The notes: generated from the letters alone by a model not told the origin. Shown: positions 16,225 through 25,985, counted from the stretch's first letter. The stretch is DNA of 64,000 nt from Candidatus Ornithospirochaeta avicola (GCA_019113245.1 DXHU01000005.1:1-64000), one strand, 5' to 3'. Numbers and translations: made by a program.

Positions 16225-17159
16225 TTAGAGCTATAGGGGATGAGGGGAAGAAGGCTCTGTTGCTTTTCTTCCTCGGCTTTATCCTCTCCTTCTTTTCGCT
16301 GGGAGAGGTTTTGTTCATAATTCCCCTTCTTCTGATCAGAAAATATATTGGAAGAGCTTACTCTGCGCTTTCAATCGCTGTTGTCCTGTTAGCCCTTTGC
16401 ATAAGGAGATTCGTAGGATCAGCAGACAGCAGTCTCAGTATTGCTCTTACAATATTCAATCTGTATATTCCCTGTACGCTGTCAGCGTCTGGAATAATAT
16501 GGTTATATACAGAAGGCTGGAGGGGTGGAAGAAGACTTCTTCTGTCTGTTCTTCCGGCGGCGATTTTTTTGACATCCTTTTCGCTGTACATGGCCTCGGA
16601 TACGGCGCTTCTTGAATCCTTTTTGGGTTTTTACAGGATTGCGTTTGAAGGAATGCTTTCTCTGGTCCTGGATACAGGAGCACTTACAGAAGAGTTCTGG
16701 ACATTCTTCATGGAAGTCCTTGTGCTCTTTGTGCTCGGTTTCTTCGTGCCTCTGATTCTTTTCTTCGTCTGTGTGGATGTATTTCTATATGAATACATTT
16801 CACATTCAAAAGAAGATGGCTTTGAAAAAAGAGCGGCAAGCGCTGAGTTGGACAGCGCTATGATCTGGGTTTTCATCATAAGCCTTGCTCTGTTGCTGCT
16901 TGGCCGTCTTATATCCATGAGCTGGGTAATGACAATTGTGCTGTTCAACTGTACGGTGATTCTGGCAATACTGTATTCCGTTATTGGGTTTTCAGTGTTG
17001 TTCTACCAGATCAGGAAGAGATCAATTCGCATGAGAAGCATCAGCTTCTTTCTTCTGATTGCCCTTTTGACCATAGTTGTTCCTGGGATAAACATAATCA
17101 TCATCTCAGTCCTTCCGATAACCGGTATGATTGAGAACTTCTTTGAATTAAGAAGGTAA
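16221..17159 (+). CDS. Multi-pass membrane protein between rpsR and rplI
   Basis: 312 residues with about eight hydrophobic helices. Position and topology match the DUF2232/YybS-type membrane proteins found in the same place in other phyla, but I see no decisive motif. It overlaps rpsR by four bases and ends 10 bases before rplI, so it is translated as part of the ribosomal/DnaB operon. Function unknown. Confidence 0.7.
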   Translation: MIRAIGDEGKKALLLFFLGFILSFFSLGEVLFIIPLLLIRKYIGRAYSALSIAVVLLALCIRRFVGSADSSLSIALTIFNLYIPCTLSASGIIWLYTEGWRGGRRLLLSVLPAAIFLTSFSLYMASDTALLESFLGFYRIAFEGMLSLVLDTGALTEEFWTFFMEVLVLFVLGFFVPLILFFVCVDVFLYEYISHSKEDGFEKRAASAELDSAMIWVFIISLALLLLGRLISMSWVMTIVLFNCTVILAILYSVIGFSVLFYQIRKRSIRMRSISFFLLIALLTIVVPGINIIIISVLPITGMIENFFELRR

Positions 17160-17169
17160 GGAGTTTAAA

Positions 17170-17778
17170 ATGAAGATCATTCTCACACAGGATGTTGTCA
17201 ACCTCGGAGAAGAGGGAGATGTAAGAGTAGTAAAGAACGGTTATGCAAGAAACTATCTTCTCCCTACAGGTGCTGCTGTTATCTATAACAAGACAAACGC
17301 AGCAATCTTTGCAAGCCGTGCTGCTGCAATTGAGAAGAGAAAGGAAGCCAAGCGTGCTGAGGCTGCAAGCCTCAAGGAGAAGCTTGATGCTCTCACTCTC
17401 ACTTTGAAGGTAACAGCAGGAGAGTCAGGAAAGCTCTTTGGATCTGTAACATCACAGATGGTTCAGGACGAGCTCAAGAAGGCTGGATTCGAGATTGAAA
17501 GAAAGAAGATCGAGGTTGCTACACATTCAATCAAGATGACTGGAACATATTCTGTTCTCATCCACCTTTATGAGAACGAGAGTAGCCATGTAAAGCTGAT
17601 TGTTGCATCAGAGGCAGAGCTTAAGGCAAAGGAGAAGGCAGAGGCTGAAGCAAAGGCAGCAGCTGAAGCTGAGGCAAAAGCAGCAGAAGAGGCAGCAGCA
17701 GAGGCTGAAGCAGTTACAGAAACTGAGACTGAAGTAGAAGCTGAAGCAGCAGTAGAGACAGCAGAAGAGGAGAACTAA
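17170..17778 (+). CDS. rplI: 50S ribosomal protein L9 with long acidic tail
   Basis: 202 residues, against about 150 usually. The N-terminal domain (MKIILTQDVVNLGEEGDV, VKNGYARNYLLPTG) and the C-terminal domain (LTVTAGESGKLFGSVT-like stretch, then IEVATHSIKMTGTYSV) are complete by about residue 148. The remaining about 55 residues are nearly all Ala and Glu with some Lys, a low-complexity helical extension. L9 anchors to 23S rRNA and extends off the stalk side. AAGGAG precedes the ATG. Confidence 0.95.
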   Translation: MKIILTQDVVNLGEEGDVRVVKNGYARNYLLPTGAAVIYNKTNAAIFASRAAAIEKRKEAKRAEAASLKEKLDALTLTLKVTAGESGKLFGSVTSQMVQDELKKAGFEIERKKIEVATHSIKMTGTYSVLIHLYENESSHVKLIVASEAELKAKEKAEAEAKAAAEAEAKAAEEAAAEAEAVTETETEVEAEAAVETAEEEN

Positions 17779-17783
17779 AGATC

Positions 17784-19205
17784 ATGAGCACAGGGAAGAA
17801 GCTGGTACCGCCACATAATGATGATGCGGAAAAGTCCGTTCTCAGTGCTCTTTTAATGTATCAGGATGCCTTTGACAAGGTGTCTCTGATTATTTCTCCA
17901 TCTGATTTCTATCATCCACAGCACCGTGTAATTTATTCTGCAATTCAGGATATGAAGATACAGAATACCGAGGCTGTGGATGTTATTACTTTACATAGCT
18001 ATCTTGTAAAGAAAGGACTGCTTGAGCAATCTGGAGGTGCTGCATACATTGCAGAGCTTTCAAGCATATCAAGTCTTCTTGCAAATGTCGAAGTATATGC
18101 CCGATACATAAAGGATGATGCTGTAAGAAGGGCTATAATAGAAACTGGAAGCGATATCGTCCAGCGCTCATACAATGAAGCTGAAGAGCCATATAACCTT
18201 CTTGATCAGGCTGAGCGAAGACTGAGTGAGATATCTATTTCTACAAACAAGAACAGCGCAGAAAACTACAGGATAAACTCAAGCATCAATGACTTTATTA
18301 ATGTTCTTCTTCAGAAGACAGAAGGAACATATGTTTCAGACACACTGGACACAGGCTTTGATGTTCTTAACAAATACCTCAACGGAGGATTCCATAAAAG
18401 CGACTATATAATCATCGGGGCGCGTCCTAGTGTCGGTAAGACTGCACTTGCAATCTCTCTTATCAGAAACATGATAAGAAAAGGAAGCAGGGTTGCTTTT
18501 TTTTCTCTTGAAATGCCTTCAAGCCAGATAATCCAGCGTCTTATCAGTGCAACAAGCAGGGTAGAGCAGGGAAAGCTCTATACAGGAAATGTCACTGACG
18601 ATGAGATAAACCGTGTAACCGATGCCGCCGAGAGCCTTTATCAGGCAGAGCTCTATATAGTGGATGAGCCCAATATGGCACTTGGAGAATTAAGAAGCAG
18701 AGCAAGAATGCTTCACAGAGAAAAGCATGTTGATGCAATATTCATAGACTATATCGGTCTTATTGAATCAGGGCTTGACCATAATGTGCCCAGAGCCCAG
18801 GAAGTAGGATATATCTCAAAGGCGCTCAAGCAGCTTGCACGTGAGCTCAAATGCCCTGTAATCACGCTTTGTCAGGTATCAAGAGAAGCAGCAGACCAGG
18901 AGCCTCAGCTCAATAACCTTCGTGAAAGCGGCTCAATTGAGCAGGATGCTGATGTTGTAATGCTGATTCACAGAAAAACAAACCTCACTGAACTTTCAGA
19001 AGAAGATGTTGCAAAGCTTGAAAAAGATAAGACAAGCAATGCAAACATTCAGCACACAAAGCTCCTTGTTGCAAAAAACAGGAACGGAAAGACCGGGACT
19101 GTGTTCCTTGGCTATCTTTCAGAGCTCACATCATTTGAATCAACTACACAGGATAAATCCCGCTTCATTGATCCGAGCAAGTATTCTTCTCAGAAAAAAG
19201 GCTAA
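17784..19205 (+). CDS. dnaB: Replicative DNA helicase DnaB
   Basis: 473 residues. An N-terminal helical domain (PPHNDDAEKSVLSALLM) is followed by the RecA-type helicase domain with Walker A GARPSVGKTALA, the FSLEMPSSQI motif, Walker B AIFIDYIGLI and CQVSREAADQEP; all catalytic elements are present and no intein interrupts it. It unwinds DNA at the fork. Last gene of the rpsF operon; it ends with a four-base overlap with the convergent rseP. Confidence 0.95.
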   Translation: MSTGKKLVPPHNDDAEKSVLSALLMYQDAFDKVSLIISPSDFYHPQHRVIYSAIQDMKIQNTEAVDVITLHSYLVKKGLLEQSGGAAYIAELSSISSLLANVEVYARYIKDDAVRRAIIETGSDIVQRSYNEAEEPYNLLDQAERRLSEISISTNKNSAENYRINSSINDFINVLLQKTEGTYVSDTLDTGFDVLNKYLNGGFHKSDYIIIGARPSVGKTALAISLIRNMIRKGSRVAFFSLEMPSSQIIQRLISATSRVEQGKLYTGNVTDDEINRVTDAAESLYQAELYIVDEPNMALGELRSRARMLHREKHVDAIFIDYIGLIESGLDHNVPRAQEVGYISKALKQLARELKCPVITLCQVSREAADQEPQLNNLRESGSIEQDADVVMLIHRKTNLTELSEEDVAKLEKDKTSNANIQHTKLLVAKNRNGKTGTVFLGYLSELTSFESTTQDKSRFIDPSKYSSQKKG

Positions 19206-20515
19206 GAAAGAAAATAGTAGTGGATGTCCACGAAATAAAGAGCGGCCATCAGAGAGAAGGCGATTATCATACCAGCAATCTGCAAGATTACATATGTTCT
19301 CGGCCTGAGTCCCTCTTTCTTGAATATCTCAATGAAGTTTATCAGGATTCCTCCACCGTCAAACGTCGGGAATGGGACAATGTTCGCAACAGAAAGACTT
19401 ATAGATACAATCGAAAGAAGATATAAAACAGTCCTAAGGCCGCTTGAAATTCCTTCGTTGAATGCCAGAGTAGATATATTCCCGATGCTCTGAGCCGCTT
19501 TTGTAGGCCCTGTTATCACAAGGCGTGCATCTTCTATGTTCAGCGTTATGATTGCTCCAAGAGCCTTCATTGTATTTACAAAATACTCAGATGCCTTTTT
19601 TATTCCGAGAGTCAGTGCAGAAATACCCACTGCATCACTTGATTTCCTTAAATCGGATTTAAATGAGAATGGAAGGGGATTGTAATCTGCACGATAGCTA
19701 TATGTTCTGCCGTTTTTGCTGGCAAGCACAAGATTAAGTGGCCAGGAGAGCGAGAATAAATCAAGCGTGTTATGTATCTCTTTGCCGTTTGCACTTATTA
19801 TCCGGTCCCCGCTTTTTATCATCTCATCTTCGCTTCTGCCAATTACCGCTTCCTGATAAAGCGAAAGCCCATAGTAATAATCATCGCCGTTTATCTCAGG
19901 AACAAGATTGACTTCAATTGTCTCACCATTTCTTTCTACAGTAAGGATGTGGCTTTTCCCGTCAAGGCGTGATGTGAAGTCTTCGTAATCAAGCACAGCC
20001 TTTCCATCCATCTGCAAAATAAGATCACCTGTTTCAAGTTCAGGATTTTCAACACTGTATTGAAAAAGTGCTGGATAGTCGTTGATTACACATACGCGGC
20101 ATGGGTTGCTTATCCTTTCAACTGGAAGAGAAGATGCAAGAGCAAGAAGAAGAACTGCAAGAATGAAATTTCCCAAAGGACCTGATGCGTAGATTATCAT
20201 TCTCCTGAAAGGAGAGGAAGCAAAATAGGAGCCGCTTTCCTTCTTGTCCATTTTCTTCTTGTCATCAGAAAGTGCTTTTGAAAGATCAATTGAACCTTTC
20301 ATGCGGCAGTACCCGCCAAAAGGAATTGCTGAGATGCGGAACTCAGTTTTCTTTCCGTAAACTGAGAATACACGCGGTCCCATTCCAAATGAGATTACAT
20401 CTACATCCACTTTCATCAATCTTGCGGCTGCAAAATGTGAAAGCTCATGGAAGAATACGACAAGACCGATTAAAAGAAATCCAAGAAGAAATTTTAAGAT
20501 GAAATCAAGCATCAA
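19202..20515 (-). CDS. rseP: RIP metalloprotease RseP (site-2 protease)
   Basis: 437 residues. The zinc-site HExxH occurs as FFHELSHFAAA near residue 24 in the first membrane helix. A PDZ domain lies in the middle (LETGDLILQMDGKAVLDYEDF and a second, RSEDEMIKSGDRIISANGKEI), and the last Asp ligand is in NIVPFPTFDGGG. It cleaves anti-sigma factors and signal peptides within the membrane. It overlaps dxr by 11 bases at the end of the rpsB-to-rseP operon. Confidence 0.93.
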   Translation of the reverse strand: MMLDFILKFLLGFLLIGLVVFFHELSHFAAARLMKVDVDVISFGMGPRVFSVYGKKTEFRISAIPFGGYCRMKGSIDLSKALSDDKKKMDKKESGSYFASSPFRRMIIYASGPLGNFILAVLLLALASSLPVERISNPCRVCVINDYPALFQYSVENPELETGDLILQMDGKAVLDYEDFTSRLDGKSHILTVERNGETIEVNLVPEINGDDYYYGLSLYQEAVIGRSEDEMIKSGDRIISANGKEIHNTLDLFSLSWPLNLVLASKNGRTYSYRADYNPLPFSFKSDLRKSSDAVGISALTLGIKKASEYFVNTMKALGAIITLNIEDARLVITGPTKAAQSIGNISTLAFNEGISSGLRTVLYLLSIVSISLSVANIVPFPTFDGGGILINFIEIFKKEGLRPRTYVILQIAGMIIAFSLMAALYFVDIHYYFLS

Positions 20516-21587
20516 GGATCTTCCTTGTATCCTCTTTTACAAGAGAAGAAAGATAATCTGTCTCTTCAAGCGACAAATTCTTTACATCATAATCCTTTTC
20601 AAGGACCTTAAGCACTGTGCGGCTGATATCGTTAAAGGAAATACGCCCTGATATAAAAGCATCAACTGCAACTTCATCTGCAATATTGAATACGCATGGA
20701 TAAGCGCCCTTGCTTTCAAGACAGCTGTATGCTGCAGCAAGAAGAGGAAACTCGCTCTTGCTCCATGATGAGAATGTAAGAGTAAGGTCCTCAAAAGAAA
20801 GAGGGGAGACAATGTTCTCCAGCTTTATTTTTCCATCCGAAAGAGCTGCTGCAATTGGCAGGCTCATATCAGGAGGAGTAAGCTGAGCATATACAGCGCC
20901 GTTTTTCAGCTCAATCAGGCTGTGTACAATGCTCTGACGGTGAATGGACACTTTTATGTCTTTTGCACCAAAAGAGAAAAGATAGCCTGCCTCTATTACT
21001 TCAAGGCCTTTGTTTGCAAGCGTTGCACTGTCAATAGTGATCTTCTTGCCCATCTTCCATGTAGGATGATTCAAGGCATCTTCCAGGCTTACGTTTTCAG
21101 TGCTCTTCTTGTAAAAAGGACCGCCTGATGCTGTTATAATCAGCTTCCTTGTATTCTCACGGGAAAAAGCAGAGATAAGGCTGTATATGCAGCTGTGCTC
21201 GCTGTCAACAGGAATGATTCTCACACCGCTCTTTTCAGCAAGAGAAAAAATATAGTTTCCTCCAAGCACAATGCTTTCCTTGTTTGCAAGAGCAATATCA
21301 ATATGTGCTTCAATCAGGCAAATAGTTGCAAACAGCCCATCCGAGCCTGCAATAGCATTAAGAACAATGTCTGCATCAAGATTGGAAATATATTCTTTTA
21401 TTTCATCTCTTGATTTTTCCTCTGTCATAAAATATGAGCAGGAAAATTCTTTTGCCAAATCAATTACTTTTCTGCTTCTGTTGCTTGTCAATCCTGTTAT
21501 AACAAATCCAGGATTGTTTTCTCTAATTGTCTTTATTGCTGTGCTTCCTATGCTTCCGGTAGCACCAAGTATTGCAATCTTTCTCAT
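20505..21587 (-). CDS. dxr: 1-deoxy-D-xylulose 5-phosphate reductoisomerase
   Basis: 360 residues. The NADPH-binding start IAILGATGSIGSTAI, the ANKESIVLGG element, the PVDSEHSCI metal/substrate segment and TASGGPF are all present. It makes 2-C-methyl-D-erythritol 4-phosphate, the committed MEP-pathway step to isoprenoids, so this organism uses the MEP route for the undecaprenyl precursor made by the neighbouring uppS. It overlaps cdsA by four bases. Confidence 0.95.
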   Translation of the reverse strand: MRKIAILGATGSIGSTAIKTIRENNPGFVITGLTSNRSRKVIDLAKEFSCSYFMTEEKSRDEIKEYISNLDADIVLNAIAGSDGLFATICLIEAHIDIALANKESIVLGGNYIFSLAEKSGVRIIPVDSEHSCIYSLISAFSRENTRKLIITASGGPFYKKSTENVSLEDALNHPTWKMGKKITIDSATLANKGLEVIEAGYLFSFGAKDIKVSIHRQSIVHSLIELKNGAVYAQLTPPDMSLPIAAALSDGKIKLENIVSPLSFEDLTLTFSSWSKSEFPLLAAAYSCLESKGAYPCVFNIADEVAVDAFISGRISFNDISRTVLKVLEKDYDVKNLSLEETDYLSSLVKEDTRKILDA

Positions 21588-22414
21588 AGTATGAAAAGGT
21601 TTACGAGAATTATAAATGGAGCAGTTGCAACAAGTATGCTGTCGATGCTGTCAAGGATTCCGCCGCGTCCCGGGATTATGAATCCGCTGTCCTTTACTCC
21701 TGCACTCCTTTTTATTGCAGACTCAATAAGGTCTCCGATTTCTGCAAAAATGGCAGTTGCAAGTCCAATAAAGAGTCCCTGAACTTTAGTAAACAAAAAC
21801 ATAGATGGAAATAAAACAGGAGCAAGTATTCCAAAGAGTGCAGGAAAGACAAGCCCGCCGACAAATCCTGCAATGCTCTTTTTAGGACTTACTTTTACAA
21901 ATCCTGAATTGTTCTTTCCCAATGCCATACCGATAAGGTACGCAAATGTATCGCTTCCGAATACAAGCACAAGAAAGAAAAGGATATATGCTGTTGCATT
22001 TTCAAGAAAGAGAATGTCAACAAAGAAGATTGAGAGAAGTCCTGGATAGAAAAGGCCGAGAACAGTATATGCTCCCTGGCTTAAGGCAGAATCAAAATTA
22101 TCCTTTGCTCCTCTGAATACTTCCACTGCCAGAACAAGCATGGAAAGGAATATGAATAAATAGAATGAGAATTCTGTGTTCTCAACACCTGAAAAGAACT
22201 GGATAATCGGGAATACAGGTGCAAGGAACATAAAAGGGGAGGGTGATGATTTCTTTTTAAGCATCGTGTACATCTCATATGTACCGCCTGCTATCATCAG
22301 GATTATGAAAATAAAGAGTGCCAGATGGTTATACTGAGGCAGAAAGAATACAAGGGTAAAAATCAGTGGTAATCCTATTACCGTTGTGAGAACTCTCTTT
22401 ACAGTACTTGTCAA
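21584..22414 (-). CDS. cdsA: Phosphatidate cytidylyltransferase
   Basis: 276 residues with about eight membrane helices. The C-terminal CdsA signature is visible as SAIKRSAGVKDSG followed by IPGRGGILDSIDS. It makes CDP-diacylglycerol from phosphatidate and CTP for all phospholipid synthesis. It overlaps uppS and dxr by four bases each, in the standard frr-uppS-cdsA-dxr-rseP order. Confidence 0.94.
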   Translation of the reverse strand: MTSTVKRVLTTVIGLPLIFTLVFFLPQYNHLALFIFIILMIAGGTYEMYTMLKKKSSPSPFMFLAPVFPIIQFFSGVENTEFSFYLFIFLSMLVLAVEVFRGAKDNFDSALSQGAYTVLGLFYPGLLSIFFVDILFLENATAYILFFLVLVFGSDTFAYLIGMALGKNNSGFVKVSPKKSIAGFVGGLVFPALFGILAPVLFPSMFLFTKVQGLFIGLATAIFAEIGDLIESAIKRSAGVKDSGFIIPGRGGILDSIDSILVATAPFIILVNLFIL

Positions 22415-23094
22415 GCAAGGCCTCCGAATTTTCTGATGCGCTTATAGTAATCCTCTTTAATCTGATGGATCATCTGCTCATCCCAATCTGGAAAAAGTTT
22501 ATCATAAAAACCAAGCTCTGCATAGGCAGAATCAAAGAGAAGGAAGTTGGAAAGCCTCATTTCGCCTGCGGATCTGACTATGAAATCGACAGGAGGAATA
22601 TCCGGATTGTCAAAACGACTTCTGATCAAAGATGCATCAATTTCCTTATATCCATCCCTTATAAGAGAATTGACAGCTCTTTCTATTTCATCATAGCCGC
22701 CATAGTTGATTGCAAGCTGAAGCGTTATTTTGTCATTGTCTTTTGTCTCTTCCTCAGCTTTCTTCAAATTCTTTACAGCTTCAGGTGGAAGATTTGATGT
22801 GTTGCCAAGCAGGCGAACACTGACTCCAAGTGAATTAAGGGTCTTTATTTCCCCGTAGATCTTATTAGTGAAGAGGGCCATGAGGTATTTCACCTCATCT
22901 GGTGGCCTCTTCCAGTTTTCTGTGGAAAAACAGTAGACAGTTAGATATCTGATGCCCTCAGAAATACATCCGCTGATGCATCTTTTGAGGGCCTTGAGCC
23001 CCTCAAGATGCCCCGCAGTGCGCGGAAGGAAGCGGGCTTTAGCCCATCTTCCGTTTCCGTCCATTATGATTGCCAGGTGCACCAGATCTGCCAT
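22411..23094 (-). CDS. uppS: Undecaprenyl (polyprenyl) diphosphate synthase
   Basis: 227 residues, slightly short. Conserved elements are LAIIMDGNGRWAKAR, YLTVYCFSTENWKRP, LQLAINYGGYDEI and FIVRSAGEMRLSNFLL. The cis-prenyl transferase makes the lipid carrier used for cell-wall and surface glycan synthesis. It has one base between it and frr upstream. Confidence 0.95.
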   Translation of the reverse strand: MADLVHLAIIMDGNGRWAKARFLPRTAGHLEGLKALKRCISGCISEGIRYLTVYCFSTENWKRPPDEVKYLMALFTNKIYGEIKTLNSLGVSVRLLGNTSNLPPEAVKNLKKAEEETKDNDKITLQLAINYGGYDEIERAVNSLIRDGYKEIDASLIRSRFDNPDIPPVDFIVRSAGEMRLSNFLLFDSAYAELGFYDKLFPDWDEQMIHQIKEDYYKRIRKFGGLA

Positions 23095-23095
23095 A

Positions 23096-23650
23096 TTATA
23101 TTTCCATTATCTCTTTTTCTTTAGCTTCAGCGAGCTTTGCAACTTCAGCAATTGCAGCATCTGTGAGCTTCTGGACCTTGTTTTCGCCTTCCTTCTGCTC
23201 ATCTTCGCTGATCTCGCTGTTCTTCTGGCTCTTCTTCAGCTCTTCCATCGCATCTCTTCTTACGTTTCTGATAGCGACTTTGCTCTGCTCGGCCATCTGC
23301 TTAGACATCTTGACAAGTTCCTTTCTTCTCTCTTCTGTGAGGGCAGGGAAGTTGACTCTGATGAGCTTTCCGTCATTGTTCGGATTAAGTCCGAGTTCAG
23401 ACTTCTGGATTGCCTTCTCGATCAAAGGAAGGAGGCTCTTGTCCCATGGCTGGATGACAACAAGCCTTGCCTCAGGCACAGAAAGGGATGCCACCTGATT
23501 GAGCGGAGTCTCCGCACCATAGTAGTCAACCTTGATCTTGTCAAACAGGGCAGTGTTTGCCCTGCCTGTCCTGAGATTCTGGTATTCACCTGAAAGGCTT
23601 GATACGCATTTCTTCATTCTTTCATCACATGTGTCAAGAATCTTCTGCAT
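23096..23650 (-). CDS. frr: Ribosome recycling factor
   Basis: 184 residues, normal length. Contains LRTGRANTALFDKIKVDYYG, LVVIQPWDKSLLPLIEKAI and NNDGKLIRVNFPALTEERR, the family signatures. It splits post-termination ribosomes with EF-G. It follows tsf by 11 bases; pyrH, often found between them, is absent here, as in Treponema. Confidence 0.96.
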   Translation of the reverse strand: MQKILDTCDERMKKCVSSLSGEYQNLRTGRANTALFDKIKVDYYGAETPLNQVASLSVPEARLVVIQPWDKSLLPLIEKAIQKSELGLNPNNDGKLIRVNFPALTEERRKELVKMSKQMAEQSKVAIRNVRRDAMEELKKSQKNSEISEDEQKEGENKVQKLTDAAIAEVAKLAEAKEKEIMEI

Positions 23651-23661
23651 TTTATTATTCC

Positions 23662-24513
23662 TTAAGCGTTTACGCCTGCCTGGTAAACAACATAGCTTGA
23701 AATTGTGATATCACAGCCATATTTCTTGCTGAGCTCAGAAAGAACCTGCTTTACGCTCTTTGAGTCATCCTTTACGAATGCCTGCTCGTTGAAGCAGATT
23801 TCCTTATAGAGCTTTGAAAGCTTGCCCTTGATGATGTTTGCCTTTACCTGCTCCGGCTTGTTTGCCATCTTAGGATCCTGGTCAACCTGGGCTGTGAAGA
23901 TTGAAAGCTGCTCCTCTTCATATGCCTTGTCAACATTCTTCTCATCAAGATACTGAGGCTTGTATGCAGCTGCGTGCAGTGCAAGGTCGTGTGCGACCTC
24001 CTGAACATCAGCATTAGCAAATACATCCTTGTTGTCTGCGTGCATGTTGATTAAAACTGCAACAGCACCGTTGCCGTGGATGTATGTAGCTGCATATGTG
24101 TCGACACTCTCTGTGTGCATCTTTGTGATGTTCATGTTCTCCTTGATTGTTGCAATAAGTGCATCAACCATGCCCTTAAGCTCTTCATTAGGCTCGCTGT
24201 ATCCCTTCTCAAGGATTGTCTTGCACATGTTCTCACCAAGAGCCTTGAACTCCTCGTTGCTTGCAACGAAGTCAGTCTCGCATGAGAGAGAAAGAAGAAC
24301 AGCGTTCTTGTCATCTGTCATGACAAATACTCTTCCATTCTCTGTTGCTCTGTCCTGGCGCTTTGCAACTGCAGCCAGTCCCATTTCCTTGAGAATCTTC
24401 TCTGCCTGAGCAAAATCCCCATCTGCCTGAGTAAGAGCCTTCTTGCAGTCCATCATTCCTGCACCAGTAAGGTCTCTGAGTTTCTTTACATCTGAAGCGC
24501 TGATTGCTGCCAT
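23662..24513 (-). CDS. tsf: Translation elongation factor Ts
   Basis: 283 residues. The N-terminal UBA-like domain VKKLRDLTGAGMMDCKKAL and the CETDFVASNEEFKAL core motif that exchanges GDP on EF-Tu are intact. Three bases separate it from rpsB. Confidence 0.96.
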   Translation of the reverse strand: MAAISASDVKKLRDLTGAGMMDCKKALTQADGDFAQAEKILKEMGLAAVAKRQDRATENGRVFVMTDDKNAVLLSLSCETDFVASNEEFKALGENMCKTILEKGYSEPNEELKGMVDALIATIKENMNITKMHTESVDTYAATYIHGNGAVAVLINMHADNKDVFANADVQEVAHDLALHAAAYKPQYLDEKNVDKAYEEEQLSIFTAQVDQDPKMANKPEQVKANIIKGKLSKLYKEICFNEQAFVKDDSKSVKQVLSELSKKYGCDITISSYVVYQAGVNA

Positions 24514-24516
24514 ATA

Positions 24517-25347
24517 TTACTCCTCGTCCTGGTTGTCCTCAACAACCTCTTCTTTCTCTTCTGGAACATAGTTCTCGAAATCTTCAATCTCAACAGCCTT
24601 CTCCTCAACTGGAGCGCTTTCTGCATAGTCCTCGTCATCAAGGGACTCGATAATCTGGATGCCTGAATCGCTGTCTGCATCGATAACTGCATTTGAGATA
24701 ATCTCAACAAAAAGGCTGATTGCCCTGATAGCATCATCATTGCCCGGAATAGGGTAATCGATACCTGTCGGGTCACAGTTTGTATCTACAACTGCAATTA
24801 CAGGAATTCCAAGGCGGTTAGCCTCAGCAACTGCTGTTGCCTCTTTCTTTGTGTCGATGATGAAAAGTGCACCAGGAAGCTCCTTCATGTCCTTAAGTCC
24901 GCCGAGGTTCTTGTTGAGCTTTTCCTTCTGCTTTGTCAAAAGTGCAACTTCTTTCTTTGTAAGGCTGTCAAATGTTCCGTCAGCCTCCATTCTTTCAATC
25001 TTCTTGAGTTTAGCGATGCTGTTCTTGATTGTTGCGAAGTTTGTGAGCATACCGCCAAGCCATCTGTTTGAAACATAAGGCATGCCACAGCGCTTTGCAG
25101 CATCTTCGATTGCCTGCTGTGCCTGCTTCTTTGTTCCTACGAAAAGAATCTGCTTGCCGTTCTTTACCTGTGTTCTTACTGCTTCATAAGCCTCTACAAT
25201 GCATGCAGAAGTCTTCTGAAGGTCGATGATGTGAATACCGTTTCTCTCTGTGAAGATGAAACGTGCCATTTTCGGATTCCATCTCTTTGTCTGATGTCCG
25301 AAGTGTACGCCTGACTCGAGCAGGCTTTTCATGGTTACTACTGCCAT
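24517..25347 (-). CDS. rpsB: 30S ribosomal protein S2 with acidic tail
   Basis: 276 residues. Signatures [33 protein letters not shown] and [20 protein letters not shown] are present. The last about 45 residues are an acidic extension rich in Glu and Asp beyond the usual end of the protein. The start at 25347 follows AAGGAGG; an in-frame start further out has no binding site. First gene of the minus operon. Confidence 0.95.
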   Translation of the reverse strand: MAVVTMKSLLESGVHFGHQTKRWNPKMARFIFTERNGIHIIDLQKTSACIVEAYEAVRTQVKNGKQILFVGTKKQAQQAIEDAAKRCGMPYVSNRWLGGMLTNFATIKNSIAKLKKIERMEADGTFDSLTKKEVALLTKQKEKLNKNLGGLKDMKELPGALFIIDTKKEATAVAEANRLGIPVIAVVDTNCDPTGIDYPIPGNDDAIRAISLFVEIISNAVIDADSDSGIQIIESLDDEDYAESAPVEEKAVEIEDFENYVPEEKEEVVEDNQDEE

Positions 25348-25437
25348 AGTAATCCTCCTTAACGCGTGGACAAATTGTCCTTCCAACACTATATCTCACT
25401 CATACGAGCGGAAATTATTGCCTCAGGCAACGTGTCT

Positions 25438-25466
25438 ACTATAGTGAAATTGGGCATTCTTTTCAA
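25438..25466 (-). promoter_or_regulatory. Promoter of the rpsB operon
   Basis: On the minus strand TTGAAA and TATAGT are 17 bases apart. The leader would be about 85 bases and contains a GGACAA/TTGTCC palindrome at about 25370-25382, a possible site for S2 feedback control. Confidence 0.7.
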
Positions 25467-25496
25467 TAAAAAGATGAAAAAAACTCTGAAAATGAT

Positions 25497-25502
25497 TATA
25501 AT
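25497..25502 (+). promoter_or_regulatory. -10 box of the darA gene
   Basis: TATAAT lies 22 bases before the start codon. No good -35 box is visible at the proper distance. Confidence 0.45.
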
Positions 25503-25523
25503 AGCCCCAAAAGAGGTGTTTAT

Positions 25524-25862
25524 ATGAAAATGATTATCTCCATTTTGTCCCAGTCTGATGAGGAGAACACAGTTCATGCTCTCAATGAAAAGGGCTACTA
25601 TGTGACAAAGCTTGCCACGATGGGAGGATTTTTGAGAAAGACGAATACCACCATACTCATCGGCTGTGATGATGAAAAGGTGGAGGAGGCAGTATCCATA
25701 ATAAAGAAATACTCTGCAAGAAGGACTGAGAATGTTCCTTACATGCCTCCTACAGGCACTGCAGTTGCAAGTGGGGTGAGCGTGCCATTTGTATCTGTTC
25801 CGCAGACTGTCGGAGGATCAACAGTTTTTGTCGTGGATGTGACACATTTTGAGAAATTCTGA
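25524..25862 (+). CDS. darA: Cyclic-di-AMP receptor DarA/PstA-like (PII-like fold)
   Basis: 112 residues. MKMIISILSQSDEENTVHAL, the GYYVTKLATMGGFLRKTNTT strand-loop and VGGSTVFVVDVTHFEKF match the YaaQ/DarA/PstA family, PII-like trimers that bind c-di-AMP at the subunit interfaces. The conserved GGFL and GN/T region of the ligand loop is present. It would sense c-di-AMP; its partner is unknown in general. The gene has its own -10 box and AGAGGTG binding site, and faces the small RNA candidate. Confidence 0.85.
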   Translation: MKMIISILSQSDEENTVHALNEKGYYVTKLATMGGFLRKTNTTILIGCDDEKVEEAVSIIKKYSARRTENVPYMPPTGTAVASGVSVPFVSVPQTVGGSTVFVVDVTHFEKF

Positions 25863-25866
25863 CTTG

Positions 25867-25900
25867 AAAAAAAGCAAGCCCAGCACATCAGGCTGAGCTT
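25867..25900 (-). terminator. Terminator of the small RNA candidate
   Basis: On the minus strand AAGCTCAGC pairs with GCTGGGCTT (one G-U), with a seven-base loop, then GCTTTTTTT. On + the same stem has a C-A mismatch, so the minus direction is favoured, though it may also stop darA transcription. Confidence 0.75.
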
Positions 25901-25979
25901 TTCTTTGCACATCTGACCTCTCAGATGCGTCTGGCGGCGGTCCCTCTAGTAGGCAACCAGGTTTCCCTATTAAGCCGCT
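25867..25979 (-). ncRNA. Candidate small RNA with its own promoter and terminator
   Basis: A stretch of about 113 bases on the minus strand has a promoter immediately upstream and ends in a hairpin plus T7. The predicted RNA has a GCGGC/GCCGC stem enclosing about 36 bases, then the hairpin GCATCTGA/TCAGATG at 25907-25928, then the terminator. There is no coding frame of note. I do not recognise it as SRP RNA (no GGAAGCAGC loop), 6S RNA, tmRNA or a riboswitch, and no gene follows within range. Confidence 0.6.
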
Positions 25980-25985
25980 TAATTT

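Noticed and set aside
25867-25979. Small RNA as SRP RNA
   Set aside because: No GGAAGCAGC-type loop or other domain IV features on either strand.
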